The notes beneath the pieces are model-generated. The model ran no database searches and was not told where the DNA came from. It was given only the letters and a program-made list of their open reading frames with translations. 60,711 bases of DNA, taken from Candidatus Melainabacteria bacterium RIFCSPLOWO2_02_FULL_35_15 (lineage in GTDB: Bacteria; Cyanobacteriota; Vampirovibrionia; 2-02-FULL-35-15). This document shows, piece after piece, positions 42,854-52,372 of this stretch. The DNA lies in contig MFRN01000030.1 of the NCBI GenBank assembly GCA_001784585.1, positions 1-60,711 on the forward strand. The letters are read 5' to 3'. Numbering within the stretch: the stretch's first letter is position 1; each line of letters opens with the position of its first letter. Made by a program: the position numbers and the translations under genes.

Positions 42854-45800
42854 ATGAAAATAAAAAATATTGTAAGTATAAATTTAATTCTGGCCATGCT
42901 GGTTTTAACAGGTTTATGCCTGTCTGCAAAGGCAGAATCTATTCAGAAAATATTTCTAAATGATAATATCTCTGTAAGCAATAATATTAGATTTGAAAAA
43001 GTAAGCACATTGCAATGTGCTACACATGAATGTTTTAAAAGACCCAATGATGCAGCAATCTCTAATGACGGTTCATTTGTTTTAGTAGCAGACTCTTCTA
43101 ACCCTGGTAGTAGTGGGATTAATTTAAAAAAGTTTAATTTTGCAGCTGATCGTTTTACTGATATTTTAACGCTTCCGTTAATTCAAAAAAGCACTAACTC
43201 CCCGCTTTTAAATCTTGCTTTAAATCAAAACAGTACAAGAGCTCTGGTTTACAGGGAACCAACTGAAGGAGAAAATACTTTGGTACAATTAATAGATCTT
43301 TCAACCAATACCTTAAAAGAACTCTCAAGCGTCAGCTCAAGCAGTACAAAAATCGGCGTGCCGGCTTTTTTAGACGCCGAAGGAAAAAAATTAATTGCCG
43401 GGACACTGGATCTTTCTTCGCCGCAGCTGGTAGTCGTCGATCTGGATACTGATTCCATATCAAATAAAATTTCTCTGTCCGACAAAATACAATCTGTAAT
43501 TCCATCTCCGAATTTTAAGCAAGCTGTAATCACATACAGCGCAGATCTTGGTCAGTCAGTTTCTATTTATAACATTCCAAACAATTCTTTGTCTACTCTT
43601 AATATTGATGATGAAGAGCTTGCATTTTCAGTAGATGATTTTCTTGGAAAAGTTAATTTTGATCTTTCCGGGAACAGGGCTGTAGTCGCATCCTTTGGTG
43701 GGAATCATGTTCTACACTTTCTGGACCTAAAAAGCAATAAACTCACTCCGTTAATTCTTGATAAAACACAGTACGGCCCGACAATATCTACGATCAGTCC
43801 TGATGGAAAAACAACAATTTCTATTGGAAGTATTTTAAAAAAATCTGTCGGATTTAAAATTTATAAATCAAGTATTTTAGCTGATGGTTCAGTGTCTTTT
43901 ATTAATTCAGTATCTTTCCTTGACGGGAGTATAGCTCTGGATGTGGATATTTCTCCTGATCAAAATAAAATTTATGTTCTTGAATTAAAAAATAATTCCA
44001 AACAATTAAAAATACTGGATCTGGCTACCCTGAAACAAATAGCTGAGCTGATAGTTTCTTCAGACAACACTCAAAGTTTTTTAGCAATAGATCCAAACGG
44101 CCGTTATGCTATTACTCCAAATACAAAAACAGAGGCCTCAGTCAGTATCATTACTGATCTGACTCCTGCACCAATATTAAAAAGTATAATTCCTAACGGA
44201 GGTTCAGCTAATGGAGGTTCAGCATTTACAATTAATGGCTTTGTTGATTTGACAAAATTTACTACAGATCTGAAAGTTTGTTTTAAAAGTTCTGCAAGTT
44301 GTGCTACATCTACAACTGTCTCAAAAAATGGTCAGGTAATTACAGGTATTACACCAAAAGTATCACAGAGTGGCTTGAGCGATGTAACACTAATTGCAAA
44401 ATCAATTACTGACGGATCTTTAGTCTCAAGTAAATATGAAGATATTTTTCAGTTTGTAAAAGATGCAAGTACCATTAGCGACACTTTTCCACCGGAGATT
44501 ACAGTTTTAGCTCCAAAGGATTCTACTGCTTATAATACAAAAAGAATCCGAGTATTAGGAAAAGCAGATGGCACAGGTTCACAAATTGACAGTGTACTTA
44601 TAAATGGAATTCCTGCTACTTTAAGTTCTGAAGGAGTTACAAATCCAAGTAGTGTTAATTTTTCAAGTGATATTCAGGCTGATAAGGATGGTCCTTTACA
44701 AATCACAGTTATTGCTAAAGATAAAGCTGATAACACAACAGAAAAATCTGTAAAAATCACCGTTGATACTATACTTCCAGCAGTTACAGCAAACATACAA
44801 CCTGGTGGAACAGGTCAGCTCAGTGTCTCAGGTACTGCAAAAGGCACAGGGACTAGTGTTTCCTCCATTAGTGTTAATTCAGTACCAGTTAGTTTTACAG
44901 AAAGTGAAAATGTAAATTTTAACACTACTGTAAACTCAACACCAGTAACTATCATAGTCTCAGACAAGGCTGGAAATAAAACCCAGGTACAAATATCAAG
45001 TACATCATCAACAGATTCAACTCCTCCGACAATTACACTTGTAAATCCTTCCGGTGGAAGTGTTTTTAAGGACAATCCTATAACTACAGTTACATTTTCT
45101 GTAACAGATGATTCCTTAATCAATACAGTAAAACTCAATGGTAAAAATCTTTCAGTGTCTGCAGATAGTCAGTATTCTGAAAATCTGACATTGAGCCCTG
45201 GGGAAAATTCAATTTCTATTGTTGCTACAGATACAGCCGGGAATAAATCAGTTTCAAATATAACAGTATCTTTTATTCCTTCTATAACGGGGACTATGTC
45301 TACTTCTTCTGATACGCCTGATTTTCAAAAAGCAAAAGAAGTTATCACTATTGACCCGTCAAAAGATTTAAATGATGCCATTAAAGATCAGCTGGTTGAT
45401 GAGAGTGGTAATGTTATTGATATTGGAAATACTTCTTCTGTAGAGATTTCAAACCCACCACCAATCCCGGACGGTGAACCTGCGCAAATTGAACTTCCTG
45501 TAGTAGAAGGCTTACATATAGATGCCCCATCCAGTCAGTCCATTCCAAAAGGATTCTCATTTGCAACCGGGGTTTCTTTTATAAATAAAGGTGGAAGTGC
45601 AGTTACCATTAGTGATGTTAATGCAGATAAGTTATTTACTTCTGTTTTAGTGGATGCTACAGGGAAAACATTTGTTGTTGGTTTTGCATCTTTAAAACCA
45701 GTTAAAAACACAGGTACCAGAAATAAGTTATCCAGGTTTCAGACTGCAAATGGCATCCTTCTTGATTTAATAACTACACTTACAATACCAAGCGATGCAA

Positions 45801-46297
45801 ATGAAGGAAGTGCAAAAGTTTCAGTCATCGATAAAAATGACTCTCTCGCTACAGTATTGCTGAATATAGCTCCGCCTAAGAAAGTTACCATTGGAAAAAG
45901 AATTATCCCAAGACCACAAATTAAAGAACCTATTAATGCTATTGTAAAAAATCAAGGCAAAAAACTTATCCTGATCATAAAAGGTAAAAACTTTATTGGC
46001 AGGATAGCTACTATAGACGGGAAATTACAAAAATTACTTGGTAAAGGAAAGTTCTTTACAAATGTTACATTTGTCCCCAGTGAAGGAATTACAATAAACA
46101 ATTTCCAGGTTCAAAACAATAAACTTATTTTAACTGCCGCCATTGATGGTAATGTAGAATCAGGAATAAAGTTATTTAACATTATTACGCCAAAAGGTGC
46201 AGACATAGGTGGAATAGTCTTTCCTGCTGAACTTCAGGATGGAAAATTACAAACTACCGCTTCTCCGGAAAGCCTGCTTTTACAGAACTCGCAGTAA
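42854..46297 (+). CDS. Large secreted beta-propeller, IPT/TIG and Ig-like protein
   Basis: The 1147 residues begin with a signal peptide (ILAMLVLTGLCLSAKA). Residues about 40-440 contain propeller-type blades (FKRPNDAAISNDGSFVLVAD, LNLALNQNSTRALVY). An IPT/TIG domain follows (APILKSIIPNGGSANGGSAF), then two or three Ig-like domains of the glucodextranase/Big type (PPEITVLAPKDSTAYN, then GTSVSSISVNSVPVSF, then PPTITLVNPSGGSVFKDN). The C-terminal third has PRPQIKEPINAIVKNQGK and another TIG-like segment. Such mosaics are extracellular and adhesive; a specific ligand cannot be read. No sorting signal is seen at the C-terminus. Confidence 0.85.
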   Translation: MKIKNIVSINLILAMLVLTGLCLSAKAESIQKIFLNDNISVSNNIRFEKVSTLQCATHECFKRPNDAAISNDGSFVLVADSSNPGSSGINLKKFNFAADRFTDILTLPLIQKSTNSPLLNLALNQNSTRALVYREPTEGENTLVQLIDLSTNTLKELSSVSSSSTKIGVPAFLDAEGKKLIAGTLDLSSPQLVVVDLDTDSISNKISLSDKIQSVIPSPNFKQAVITYSADLGQSVSIYNIPNNSLSTLNIDDEELAFSVDDFLGKVNFDLSGNRAVVASFGGNHVLHFLDLKSNKLTPLILDKTQYGPTISTISPDGKTTISIGSILKKSVGFKIYKSSILADGSVSFINSVSFLDGSIALDVDISPDQNKIYVLELKNNSKQLKILDLATLKQIAELIVSSDNTQSFLAIDPNGRYAITPNTKTEASVSIITDLTPAPILKSIIPNGGSANGGSAFTINGFVDLTKFTTDLKVCFKSSASCATSTTVSKNGQVITGITPKVSQSGLSDVTLIAKSITDGSLVSSKYEDIFQFVKDASTISDTFPPEITVLAPKDSTAYNTKRIRVLGKADGTGSQIDSVLINGIPATLSSEGVTNPSSVNFSSDIQADKDGPLQITVIAKDKADNTTEKSVKITVDTILPAVTANIQPGGTGQLSVSGTAKGTGTSVSSISVNSVPVSFTESENVNFNTTVNSTPVTIIVSDKAGNKTQVQISSTSSTDSTPPTITLVNPSGGSVFKDNPITTVTFSVTDDSLINTVKLNGKNLSVSADSQYSENLTLSPGENSISIVATDTAGNKSVSNITVSFIPSITGTMSTSSDTPDFQKAKEVITIDPSKDLNDAIKDQLVDESGNVIDIGNTSSVEISNPPPIPDGEPAQIELPVVEGLHIDAPSSQSIPKGFSFATGVSFINKGGSAVTISDVNADKLFTSVLVDATGKTFVVGFASLKPVKNTGTRNKLSRFQTANGILLDLITTLTIPSDANEGSAKVSVIDKNDSLATVLLNIAPPKKVTIGKRIIPRPQIKEPINAIVKNQGKKLILIIKGKNFIGRIATIDGKLQKLLGKGKFFTNVTFVPSEGITINNFQVQNNKLILTAAIDGNVESGIKLFNIITPKGADIGGIVFPAELQDGKLQTTASPESLLLQNSQ

Positions 46298-46307
46298 CAC
46301 CTGGGGG

Positions 46308-46721
46308 TCAGTCTTTAATAGTAACCAGTCCTCTTTGTGAATCTCTTAAAAGCCGTTTAGCTAAAATTATATCTTCAATAACTCTTTGATTTGAATTTTT
46401 ACTTGCATCCAGCTTTGCAAGTTCATTTGTCAAATCTTCTACCAGAGATAACATCTTGTTTTTTAACAATGAAATTTTTTCCACTAAATCTTCATGGCGT
46501 AAATTACATGTGTTTGAAGCTAACTCTTTTGCCAATATTCTTGCCTTTCGTGAAAGAGATTCTAATTCAGAAACTGTTTTTACTTTACAGTCAGTACTTA
46601 AAACCTCTGTTGCAAGTAAAAGATTATTACTTATAATACTGAATAACCCGGACAGCTGGCGCCCCTTACCAGATTCTTCAGCAGTTTCCCTGTATCTTTT
46701 TGTTTGTGTTTGTACTGCCAT
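46308..46721 (-). CDS. Helical hypothetical protein, 137 residues
   Basis: The sequence is mostly charged helix with a coiled-coil look (ARILAKELASNTCNLRHEDL, EKISLLKNKMLSLVEDLTNEL). I choose ATG at 46721 (MAVQTQTKRYRE) with AAGGAT upstream; an in-frame TTG at 46736 is the longer option. It converges on the propeller/Ig gene. No family is recognised. Confidence 0.6.
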   Translation of the reverse strand: MAVQTQTKRYRETAEESGKGRQLSGLFSIISNNLLLATEVLSTDCKVKTVSELESLSRKARILAKELASNTCNLRHEDLVEKISLLKNKMLSLVEDLTNELAKLDASKNSNQRVIEDIILAKRLLRDSQRGLVTIKD

Positions 46722-46945
46722 AATTTTTTTTACCAATCCTTAATTAATCTTACATTATTCATACCATACAACTGCATCTAATACAAAGATGGAATTCTAA
46801 AAAAATTGTTCAGATTTTTTATCCGTGTTCTTAACAAATCAAATATTAGAATAAAGTACATATTTGCTGGTTAAGACTACTAAGAATTGTAAAAAATAAT
46901 TTGCAATTTAAGAGTTTAAAAAATCTGGAATAGGGGTAGCACTGT

Positions 46946-48535
46946 TTAAGGACCAACAGAGACCTCTGCACAAAAAACTAAATCCATAGAATTAAACTTA
47001 AAGTTCTTAACCCACGGCTTATTTAGTAAAACCTGAGTATTAAAAAATAATGGTGCAATTGCAACCTCATCTTCAAGAAGAAGTTTCTGGGCTTTTCTGT
47101 ATAAAGATTTTCTTAGGTGCAAATCAAGTGTAGTACTGGCCTGTAAAACAAGTTCATCATAATTTTTATTTTTCCAGAGCCCGTGATTATTTCCAGAGTT
47201 CCCTGTAAACAAAGTCATAAAAGTATCAGGATCAGGATAATCAGCTCCCCAGCTCATTCTAAACATATGGGGCGGATCCTGGTGAAGAGTAGAAAGATAA
47301 ACCTTCCATTCCTGATTTAAGATTTCCACTTCTACATTTAAGACTTTTTTCCACAGTGCCTGAACTGATTCAGCAATTAACTTTGCATCTTCTCTTGTAG
47401 GAAAATACATAGAGACTTTAGGAAAACCACTGCCATTCGGATAACCGGCTTTTGCTAAAAATTCTCTTGCAAGATTTATACTATAGTTTCTGCCAATGTC
47501 CGGAGAATAAAAATCTTTTAATCCGGGTGGTATCCATGTAGCAGCCGGGACTTCCTCCCGTTGTAAGACTTTCGGAAAAACATTTCTGTCTATTGAATGA
47601 GCAAACGCAGCTCTGACAAATTTATTGTCAAATGGTGGCTTAGTCACATTAAAACCAATATAAGTTCCTCTAAGGAGAGGATAAATTTCTGTTTCTGGCA
47701 TTCTTCTTACTGTTTCAATTTCACTGATTGGGATAGATCTGTTATCAATGCAGTCCAGTTCATCATTCAGATAAAGTGAAAATGCACCGGATTGTTCAGG
47801 AACTATGTGATATCTGATTTCCTCCAGTGCTGGAACTGGATTTAAATAATACGGATTTCTTTTCAGAGAAAGCTTATATTCATGCTGCCATTTTTCAAGT
47901 AAAAACGAGCCGCAAGTAACAATATTTTCTGGTTCTGTCCAGTCACCCTTATACTTTTCTACAATATCTTTCCTATGGGGAAAATAAACTGCACACGAAG
48001 TAAGATTTAAAAAAAATGCAAGCGGTGATTCTAGATTTACTTCAAGAACATCATTACTAACTGCTTTTATCCCAAGCAATCCAGGATCTTCTATTTCTCC
48101 GGCATTATATAAAAGAGCATTTTTTACAGGATAAAGCAAATATGCATAAGGTCCTGCAGTTTCCGGATTTAAAATCCTCTCCCATCCATACACAAAATCT
48201 TTTGCAATAAGCGGCCTGCCATCGGACCACTTTGCATCTTTATCTAAAAGAAAATGATAAGTCCTGCCACCATTCGATATTTTCCAGCCCTTTGCCAGAG
48301 ATGGTACTGACTTTAAATCATTGTTGTATTTTGTAAGCCCTGCCATTAAGTTTGTGATTACATCAAAGGAGTAAGAATCTGTTGCTTTTGCCCAGTCCAG
48401 TGTATCCGGCTCAAATCCCAGGTTTAATCTAAGTGTTCCCGGGACAAAATTTTTCTTTTTCAAATTTGTACATGCAAAAGAAGGAAACAAAACAGAAGCT
48501 AATAGTAATTTGTTAAATTGACGGCGGCTTAGCAT
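46946..48535 (-). CDS. OppA/DppA-type peptide-binding lipoprotein
   Basis: The 529 residues form a family 5 extracellular binding protein: LRLNLGFEPDTLDWAKA, YHFLLDKDAKWSDGRPL, FVRAAFAHSIDR, and GADYPDPDTFMTLFTGNSG. The N-terminus SRRQFNKLLLASVLFPSFAC combines a twin-arginine-like start with a lipobox Cys22. It probably feeds oligopeptides to an ABC importer, but none of the opp membrane genes is adjacent. This is the fourth binding protein in the window without a transporter. Confidence 0.92.
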   Translation of the reverse strand: MLSRRQFNKLLLASVLFPSFACTNLKKKNFVPGTLRLNLGFEPDTLDWAKATDSYSFDVITNLMAGLTKYNNDLKSVPSLAKGWKISNGGRTYHFLLDKDAKWSDGRPLIAKDFVYGWERILNPETAGPYAYLLYPVKNALLYNAGEIEDPGLLGIKAVSNDVLEVNLESPLAFFLNLTSCAVYFPHRKDIVEKYKGDWTEPENIVTCGSFLLEKWQHEYKLSLKRNPYYLNPVPALEEIRYHIVPEQSGAFSLYLNDELDCIDNRSIPISEIETVRRMPETEIYPLLRGTYIGFNVTKPPFDNKFVRAAFAHSIDRNVFPKVLQREEVPAATWIPPGLKDFYSPDIGRNYSINLAREFLAKAGYPNGSGFPKVSMYFPTREDAKLIAESVQALWKKVLNVEVEILNQEWKVYLSTLHQDPPHMFRMSWGADYPDPDTFMTLFTGNSGNNHGLWKNKNYDELVLQASTTLDLHLRKSLYRKAQKLLLEDEVAIAPLFFNTQVLLNKPWVKNFKFNSMDLVFCAEVSVGP

Positions 48536-48652
48536 TTTTTGCTCAGTTTATATTAGCAAATTGACTATGATTTTTAGTTCAATATAAAACGAATTAGATT
48601 TTGTTAGTTGTGAAAATCTAAAGAGTTTACTGAGAGGATATTCTAAATCAAA

Positions 48653-48725
48653 AGCCCCCCACCGGGATTGAACCGGCGACCTCGTCCTTACCAAGGACGT
48701 GCTCTACCAACTGAGCTAGAGGGGC
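48653..48725 (-). tRNA. tRNA-Thr (anticodon GGT)
   Basis: On the minus strand the gene starts GCCCCTCTAGCTCAGTTGG and closes with GGGGGGC, giving a seven-pair acceptor stem. The anticodon arm CGTCC TTGGTAA GGACG puts GGT at positions 34-36. The T loop is TTCAATC. No CCA is encoded after the acceptor stem. Confidence 0.96.
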
Positions 48726-48761
48726 AAAGAAAATTTACAGGCTGATGTAGATCCGATCCCT

Positions 48762-48834
<73 letters not shown>

Positions 48835-48910
48835 GTTTTATTATTACTAAAAACATTTTATTTATAGCATTTTTACATCCAGACAAAACCAATATTTACA
48901 CAAGGTGTTA

Positions 48911-50122
48911 CTAAAGAGGCACTGTTTTATTTGTTTCAGGTACAAATAAACTAATAATTGCACCAATTAAAAACATTATTGACATTACTGCCGCTGCATG
49001 TCCTATATTTCCGTCAAATTTTTGTACCAGAAATCCACTGTACAAAACTCCAAACACTGTTACTATTCTGCCTGTACTGTAACAAAATCCTTTTGCTGTT
49101 GTCCTGATCTTGGTAGGGAATAGTTCAGGGAAATAAATTGCAAAACTTGCCGGTATAATTCCAAAGAAAAAACCAAGCATTGAAGCAATCAATAAAACAC
49201 CAATACTATAACTATGAAAGAAGGAATACATAGCAAAGGCAGTTAAAAAAGTCATAAAGTAACTTATAAACAAAATGGATTTTCTCTTATAGATACTTAG
49301 CAGTGGTCCTGCAGAATATGACCCCAGTGCATGTGTTAGCATTGAAATAAAAATAACTATTGTTTTATCGTTTAGATTTCCTCCGAGGGTCCTCTCAATC
49401 CAAAGTGGCATCCAAAAAAGAATACATGTCCAGGAGCCTATGGTACAGGTCACATTAAGAAAAAATGCAGCCCAAAGATTATAGGAATATTTTCTCTTAA
49501 AAATTTCAAAGGGATTGTTTATTTTTTCTTTTATGGATACCCATAAATCAGGCTCCTTTATATTTCTCCTTATGAAAAATACAAGAACTGCAGGAATTAT
49601 TCCAAACAGGAAAACAAGTCTCCATCCAAAAGGACTTATTAAAAAGTTTGCTATTACAGCTACACAATAACCCAGAGAAAATCCTGTGGCCAGAAACGCT
49701 GTTGACATTATTCTTTTTTCTGGTTTAACAGATTCAGCAAGAAGTGCTACACCCAGCGCCCATTCACCCCCCATGCCAAGCCCGCTTAAAAAACGAAATA
49801 CTGAAAGCTCAGCCCAGGTATGTGAAAGTCCTGAAAGTCCTGTAAACATTGCATATGTAAGAATAGAGAGTGAGAGTGATTTAACTCTTCCAATTTTATC
49901 CCCTAAATATCCAAACAAAAAACCGCCCAGAGCCCAGCCTAATAAAAACATTGCTGTAATTTGTGCTGCTATCTGTCCAAAATTGGGATTATTTCCTCCT
50001 ATTAATTCTCCCAGCGCCTGGTTTGCTACAAGCGGGTAAAGGGAGCTGTCCATGCCGTCAAACAGCCAGCCAAGCCAGGTAGCTAGTATAACCTTCCTAG
50101 AAGCAGTGTTTGTATTTAACAT
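48911..50122 (-). CDS. MFS transporter, sugar/acid porter type
   Basis: The 403-residue protein has about twelve membrane segments. The loop GYLGDKIGRVKSLSLSI after segment 2 and RFLSGLGMGGEWALGVALLAE in segment 4 are MFS hallmarks of the metabolite:proton symporter group (ProP, ShiA, NanT-like). The start WLGWLFDGMDSSLYPLV fits that group. The substrate is unknown. A hairpin repeat region lies upstream, between it and the divergent gene at 50376. Confidence 0.9.
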   Translation of the reverse strand: MLNTNTASRKVILATWLGWLFDGMDSSLYPLVANQALGELIGGNNPNFGQIAAQITAMFLLGWALGGFLFGYLGDKIGRVKSLSLSILTYAMFTGLSGLSHTWAELSVFRFLSGLGMGGEWALGVALLAESVKPEKRIMSTAFLATGFSLGYCVAVIANFLISPFGWRLVFLFGIIPAVLVFFIRRNIKEPDLWVSIKEKINNPFEIFKRKYSYNLWAAFFLNVTCTIGSWTCILFWMPLWIERTLGGNLNDKTIVIFISMLTHALGSYSAGPLLSIYKRKSILFISYFMTFLTAFAMYSFFHSYSIGVLLIASMLGFFFGIIPASFAIYFPELFPTKIRTTAKGFCYSTGRIVTVFGVLYSGFLVQKFDGNIGHAAAVMSIMFLIGAIISLFVPETNKTVPL

Positions 50123-50135
50123 ACACTTTAGGTTT

Positions 50136-50246
50136 TTGCCTACCGCCCTCCTTGCTTCGTACCTCGCTTGTCGGGCTTTGCAAAGTGCTCGCAGTCTGCC
50201 TTTTGTATCATTTTTCAGGTTTTGCTGGATAAACCAGGCAAAACCT
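50136..50246. repeat. Degenerate intergenic repeat with AGGTTTTGC hairpin, copy 2
   Basis: The region contains CCTCGCTTGTCGGGCTTTGC, AAAGTGCTC and, at 50217-50246, the hairpin AGGTTTTGCTGG / CCAGGCAAAACCT with one bulge. It shares these pieces with 36016-36097, partly inverted. No gene is seen here. Confidence 0.4.
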
Positions 50247-50253
50247 TTCTTTG

Positions 50254-50296
50254 TAAGTTAGTCAGATGAGACTTAGTAACATAGCTAGGCAGTAAC
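50254..50296 (+). repeat. 43-nt dispersed repeat, copy 2
   Basis: It matches copy 1 (1575-1617) without gaps at 38 of 43 positions. Like copy 1 it is followed by a TATAA motif (CTATAACAT, here near 50308) before a plus-strand gene. Confidence 0.75.
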
Positions 50297-50375
50297 CACT
50301 TTAGCTATAACATTAAATTTATTTAATGTAAACATTTTCTGCCAGAAAACTTTATACTTTTAGAGAGGTTTCTAT

Positions 50376-51038
50376 ATGGACATAACTCCTGCAGGGAAAA
50401 ATCAGCTGTCTATCGGAGTTCCTGACATAAAAACCAAAAATATAAACTGGGTTAGAAACAGATCCCAGGCATTGGTGCCAACAATTTACAGAGACTTACA
50501 AAGAATACTAACTGATAAAAAAACTGCAAATATTAAAGGCGGGGTCTTTGAAATAGTTGGTATCTTACCAGGTAAAATGCTCAGTGAAAGTACCATACAA
50601 AATGTTGCAGAGGATGTGTGCAAAGATAAGTGGGATGATAAATTCAGTGGTGTTAAGCGAAATTCAAAGCTTTTAGAAAATACTATATCCGGGCCCATTC
50701 TGGCATCAAAAGTAGTTTGTAAATTAACTCCAGAAAAAGGTGAGGCATGTTTTGTAATTATCCAGGCTTCAGTTTATAGGGGCAACTTTTCATTTCCACC
50801 ATTTTTTGCACCGGCAGCAGAGGGAAAAACAAAAGAAGAACAGCTTGTAAATCTACAAACTTATCTGGATTTGCCGGACCCAGAAGTAGAACCAAATGAC
50901 ACTTTTAAAAAATATTTTGATCAAACAAACGGGTTTAGAGCCCAAAGAGAAGAATTAACTATCTTCCCGATTGAAGAGTTGATACAGCTTGAAAAAGGCA
51001 CAGAAGAAAGTGAGAGCTTAAAGCACTTTACAAAATAG
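50376..51038 (+). CDS. Hypothetical protein, 220 residues
   Basis: I do not recognise this protein. It starts MDITPAGKNQLSIGVPDIKT after a GAGAGG sequence. It has no signal peptide and looks globular (FEIVGILPGKMLSESTIQNV, ASKVVCKLTPEKGEACFVII). Another frame (-1 relative to it) stays open from just before its stop into the next small gene, so the two may be one gene with a frameshift or a coupled pair. Confidence 0.6.
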   Translation: MDITPAGKNQLSIGVPDIKTKNINWVRNRSQALVPTIYRDLQRILTDKKTANIKGGVFEIVGILPGKMLSESTIQNVAEDVCKDKWDDKFSGVKRNSKLLENTISGPILASKVVCKLTPEKGEACFVIIQASVYRGNFSFPPFFAPAAEGKTKEEQLVNLQTYLDLPDPEVEPNDTFKKYFDQTNGFRAQREELTIFPIEELIQLEKGTEESESLKHFTK

Positions 51039-51097
51039 CTACTGAAGAAATAAGCACAAAGATCAATTGTGAGTTTGCAGGAAATCATATTCCATCT

Positions 51098-51298
51098 TTG
51101 CCTGAACCTGTTAAAATTATAATTCTCTTAGCTGAATGTCCAGACGGCAGGCATATACACACAAATCTATCCGACAGAATAATTACTGGAATTGACTTTA
51201 AGCCAGGTCCTGATCTGAGTAAAGAACAAATCAAATTTTTTAACGGGCTTGGAAAGAAAAAACATCTTTTAGTTCTTCTTAAAGAAGCTCTTAAGTAA
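51098..51298 (+). CDS. Small hypothetical protein coupled to the preceding gene
   Basis: The only in-frame NTG start is the TTG at 51098 (MPEPVKIIILLAECPDG). The frame, however, is open back to 51014 and reads ELKALYKIATEEIS before it. The sequence looks protein-like (ITGIDFKPGPDLSKEQIKFF). Translation might begin at a rarer codon, or by frameshift from the preceding gene. It overlaps the end of the glycosyltransferase gene by 30 bp. Confidence 0.45.
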   Translation: MPEPVKIIILLAECPDGRHIHTNLSDRIITGIDFKPGPDLSKEQIKFFNGLGKKKHLLVLLKEALK

Positions 51299-52372
51299 GA
51301 TCTCCTTTTTAAGTTTACCCATCTTGCCAAAAACAAGCTCCGGCGTTAATAGTTTCATACAGCTCACATGTGAACACTTTACTTTCACATCACATGGCTG
51401 GCATGGTAATAACTGTTTTAACCTTATTGGGAAAACACTTTTACCTGCTGGCAGCCAGCGCTCCGGTCCGGTCGGTCCATATAAAATATATGTTGGTATG
51501 CCGCCTGCTGCTGCAAGATGCGCATTCCCTGAATCTACACAAAGCGCCAGATCAAGTCCTCTATAAATCAAATAACATTCCCGAATTGAAGTTAATCCAC
51601 ACAGATCAAGTATCTTAAATTTGTTTTTATTTCTACACCAGTTAAGTATTTTCTCATAAACTTCTTTGTCAATCTTCGCACCGGTAAAAACAAACTGAGC
51701 TTCAAAGTGTTCAAACAAACTATCCATAAGATTTGCAAAATATCTCTTTGGCCACATTTTATAAGGATGAGCACTGGTAGCATGAATTAAAACTTTTGGT
51801 TTAAAGCGATCAAGCCTGATTAAAAATCCATTTGCTTTTGCTTCTTCTTTTTGATTTGGATAAATCTCCGGGACATATTTTTTAGTTTTTATATCAAGCA
51901 GCTCTAAACAATTTAAAAAATTATCGAGCTCATGGATATTTTGATCGTACTTAACAGGATGCGTCAATAAAAAAGACCTAAGCTCTGTATCAAATCCAAT
52001 CCTGTACTTAATTCCAGCCAGTGAAGCCAATAGAGCACTTGAAAAAGATCTCTTTAAAATAAACGCAAGATCGTATCTTTGTTTTCTTAATGATTTTACA
52101 CAGTCAAGGAAAGAATTATAAATCTCAGCAGAGACATCCCATGGTATGTTTCTACGCTCATATTTATGAAACCCTGAATTATCAAAATAAATTACATTGT
52201 TTATATCCGGATTATTTTCTAAAAGCTCCCCGCTGTTTGGGGAGACTAAAATATCAATTTTCGCATCCGGGAAATTTTTCCTGACATTTTTTATAAAAGG
52301 TATGGTTAAAATGGTATCTCCAATAAATCTGTAGCGAAGGATTAAAATCTTTTTTATCTGATTTTTATCCAT
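51269..52372 (-). CDS. Glycosyltransferase family 9 (heptosyltransferase-like)
   Basis: From ATG at 52372 (MDKNQIKKILILRYRFIGDT) the product has 367 residues. The N-terminal RYRFIGDTILTIPFIKNVRK, the HATSAHPYKMWPKRYFANL segment and the donor-site LALCVDSGNAHLAAAGGIPT with YGPTGPERWLP are typical of GT9 enzymes that build lipopolysaccharide core. The start overlaps the lpdA stop by 8 bp (ATGGATAA). A longer frame exists upstream but would sit inside lpdA. Confidence 0.92.
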   Translation of the reverse strand: MDKNQIKKILILRYRFIGDTILTIPFIKNVRKNFPDAKIDILVSPNSGELLENNPDINNVIYFDNSGFHKYERRNIPWDVSAEIYNSFLDCVKSLRKQRYDLAFILKRSFSSALLASLAGIKYRIGFDTELRSFLLTHPVKYDQNIHELDNFLNCLELLDIKTKKYVPEIYPNQKEEAKANGFLIRLDRFKPKVLIHATSAHPYKMWPKRYFANLMDSLFEHFEAQFVFTGAKIDKEVYEKILNWCRNKNKFKILDLCGLTSIRECYLIYRGLDLALCVDSGNAHLAAAGGIPTYILYGPTGPERWLPAGKSVFPIRLKQLLPCQPCDVKVKCSHVSCMKLLTPELVFGKMGKLKKEILLKSFFKKN

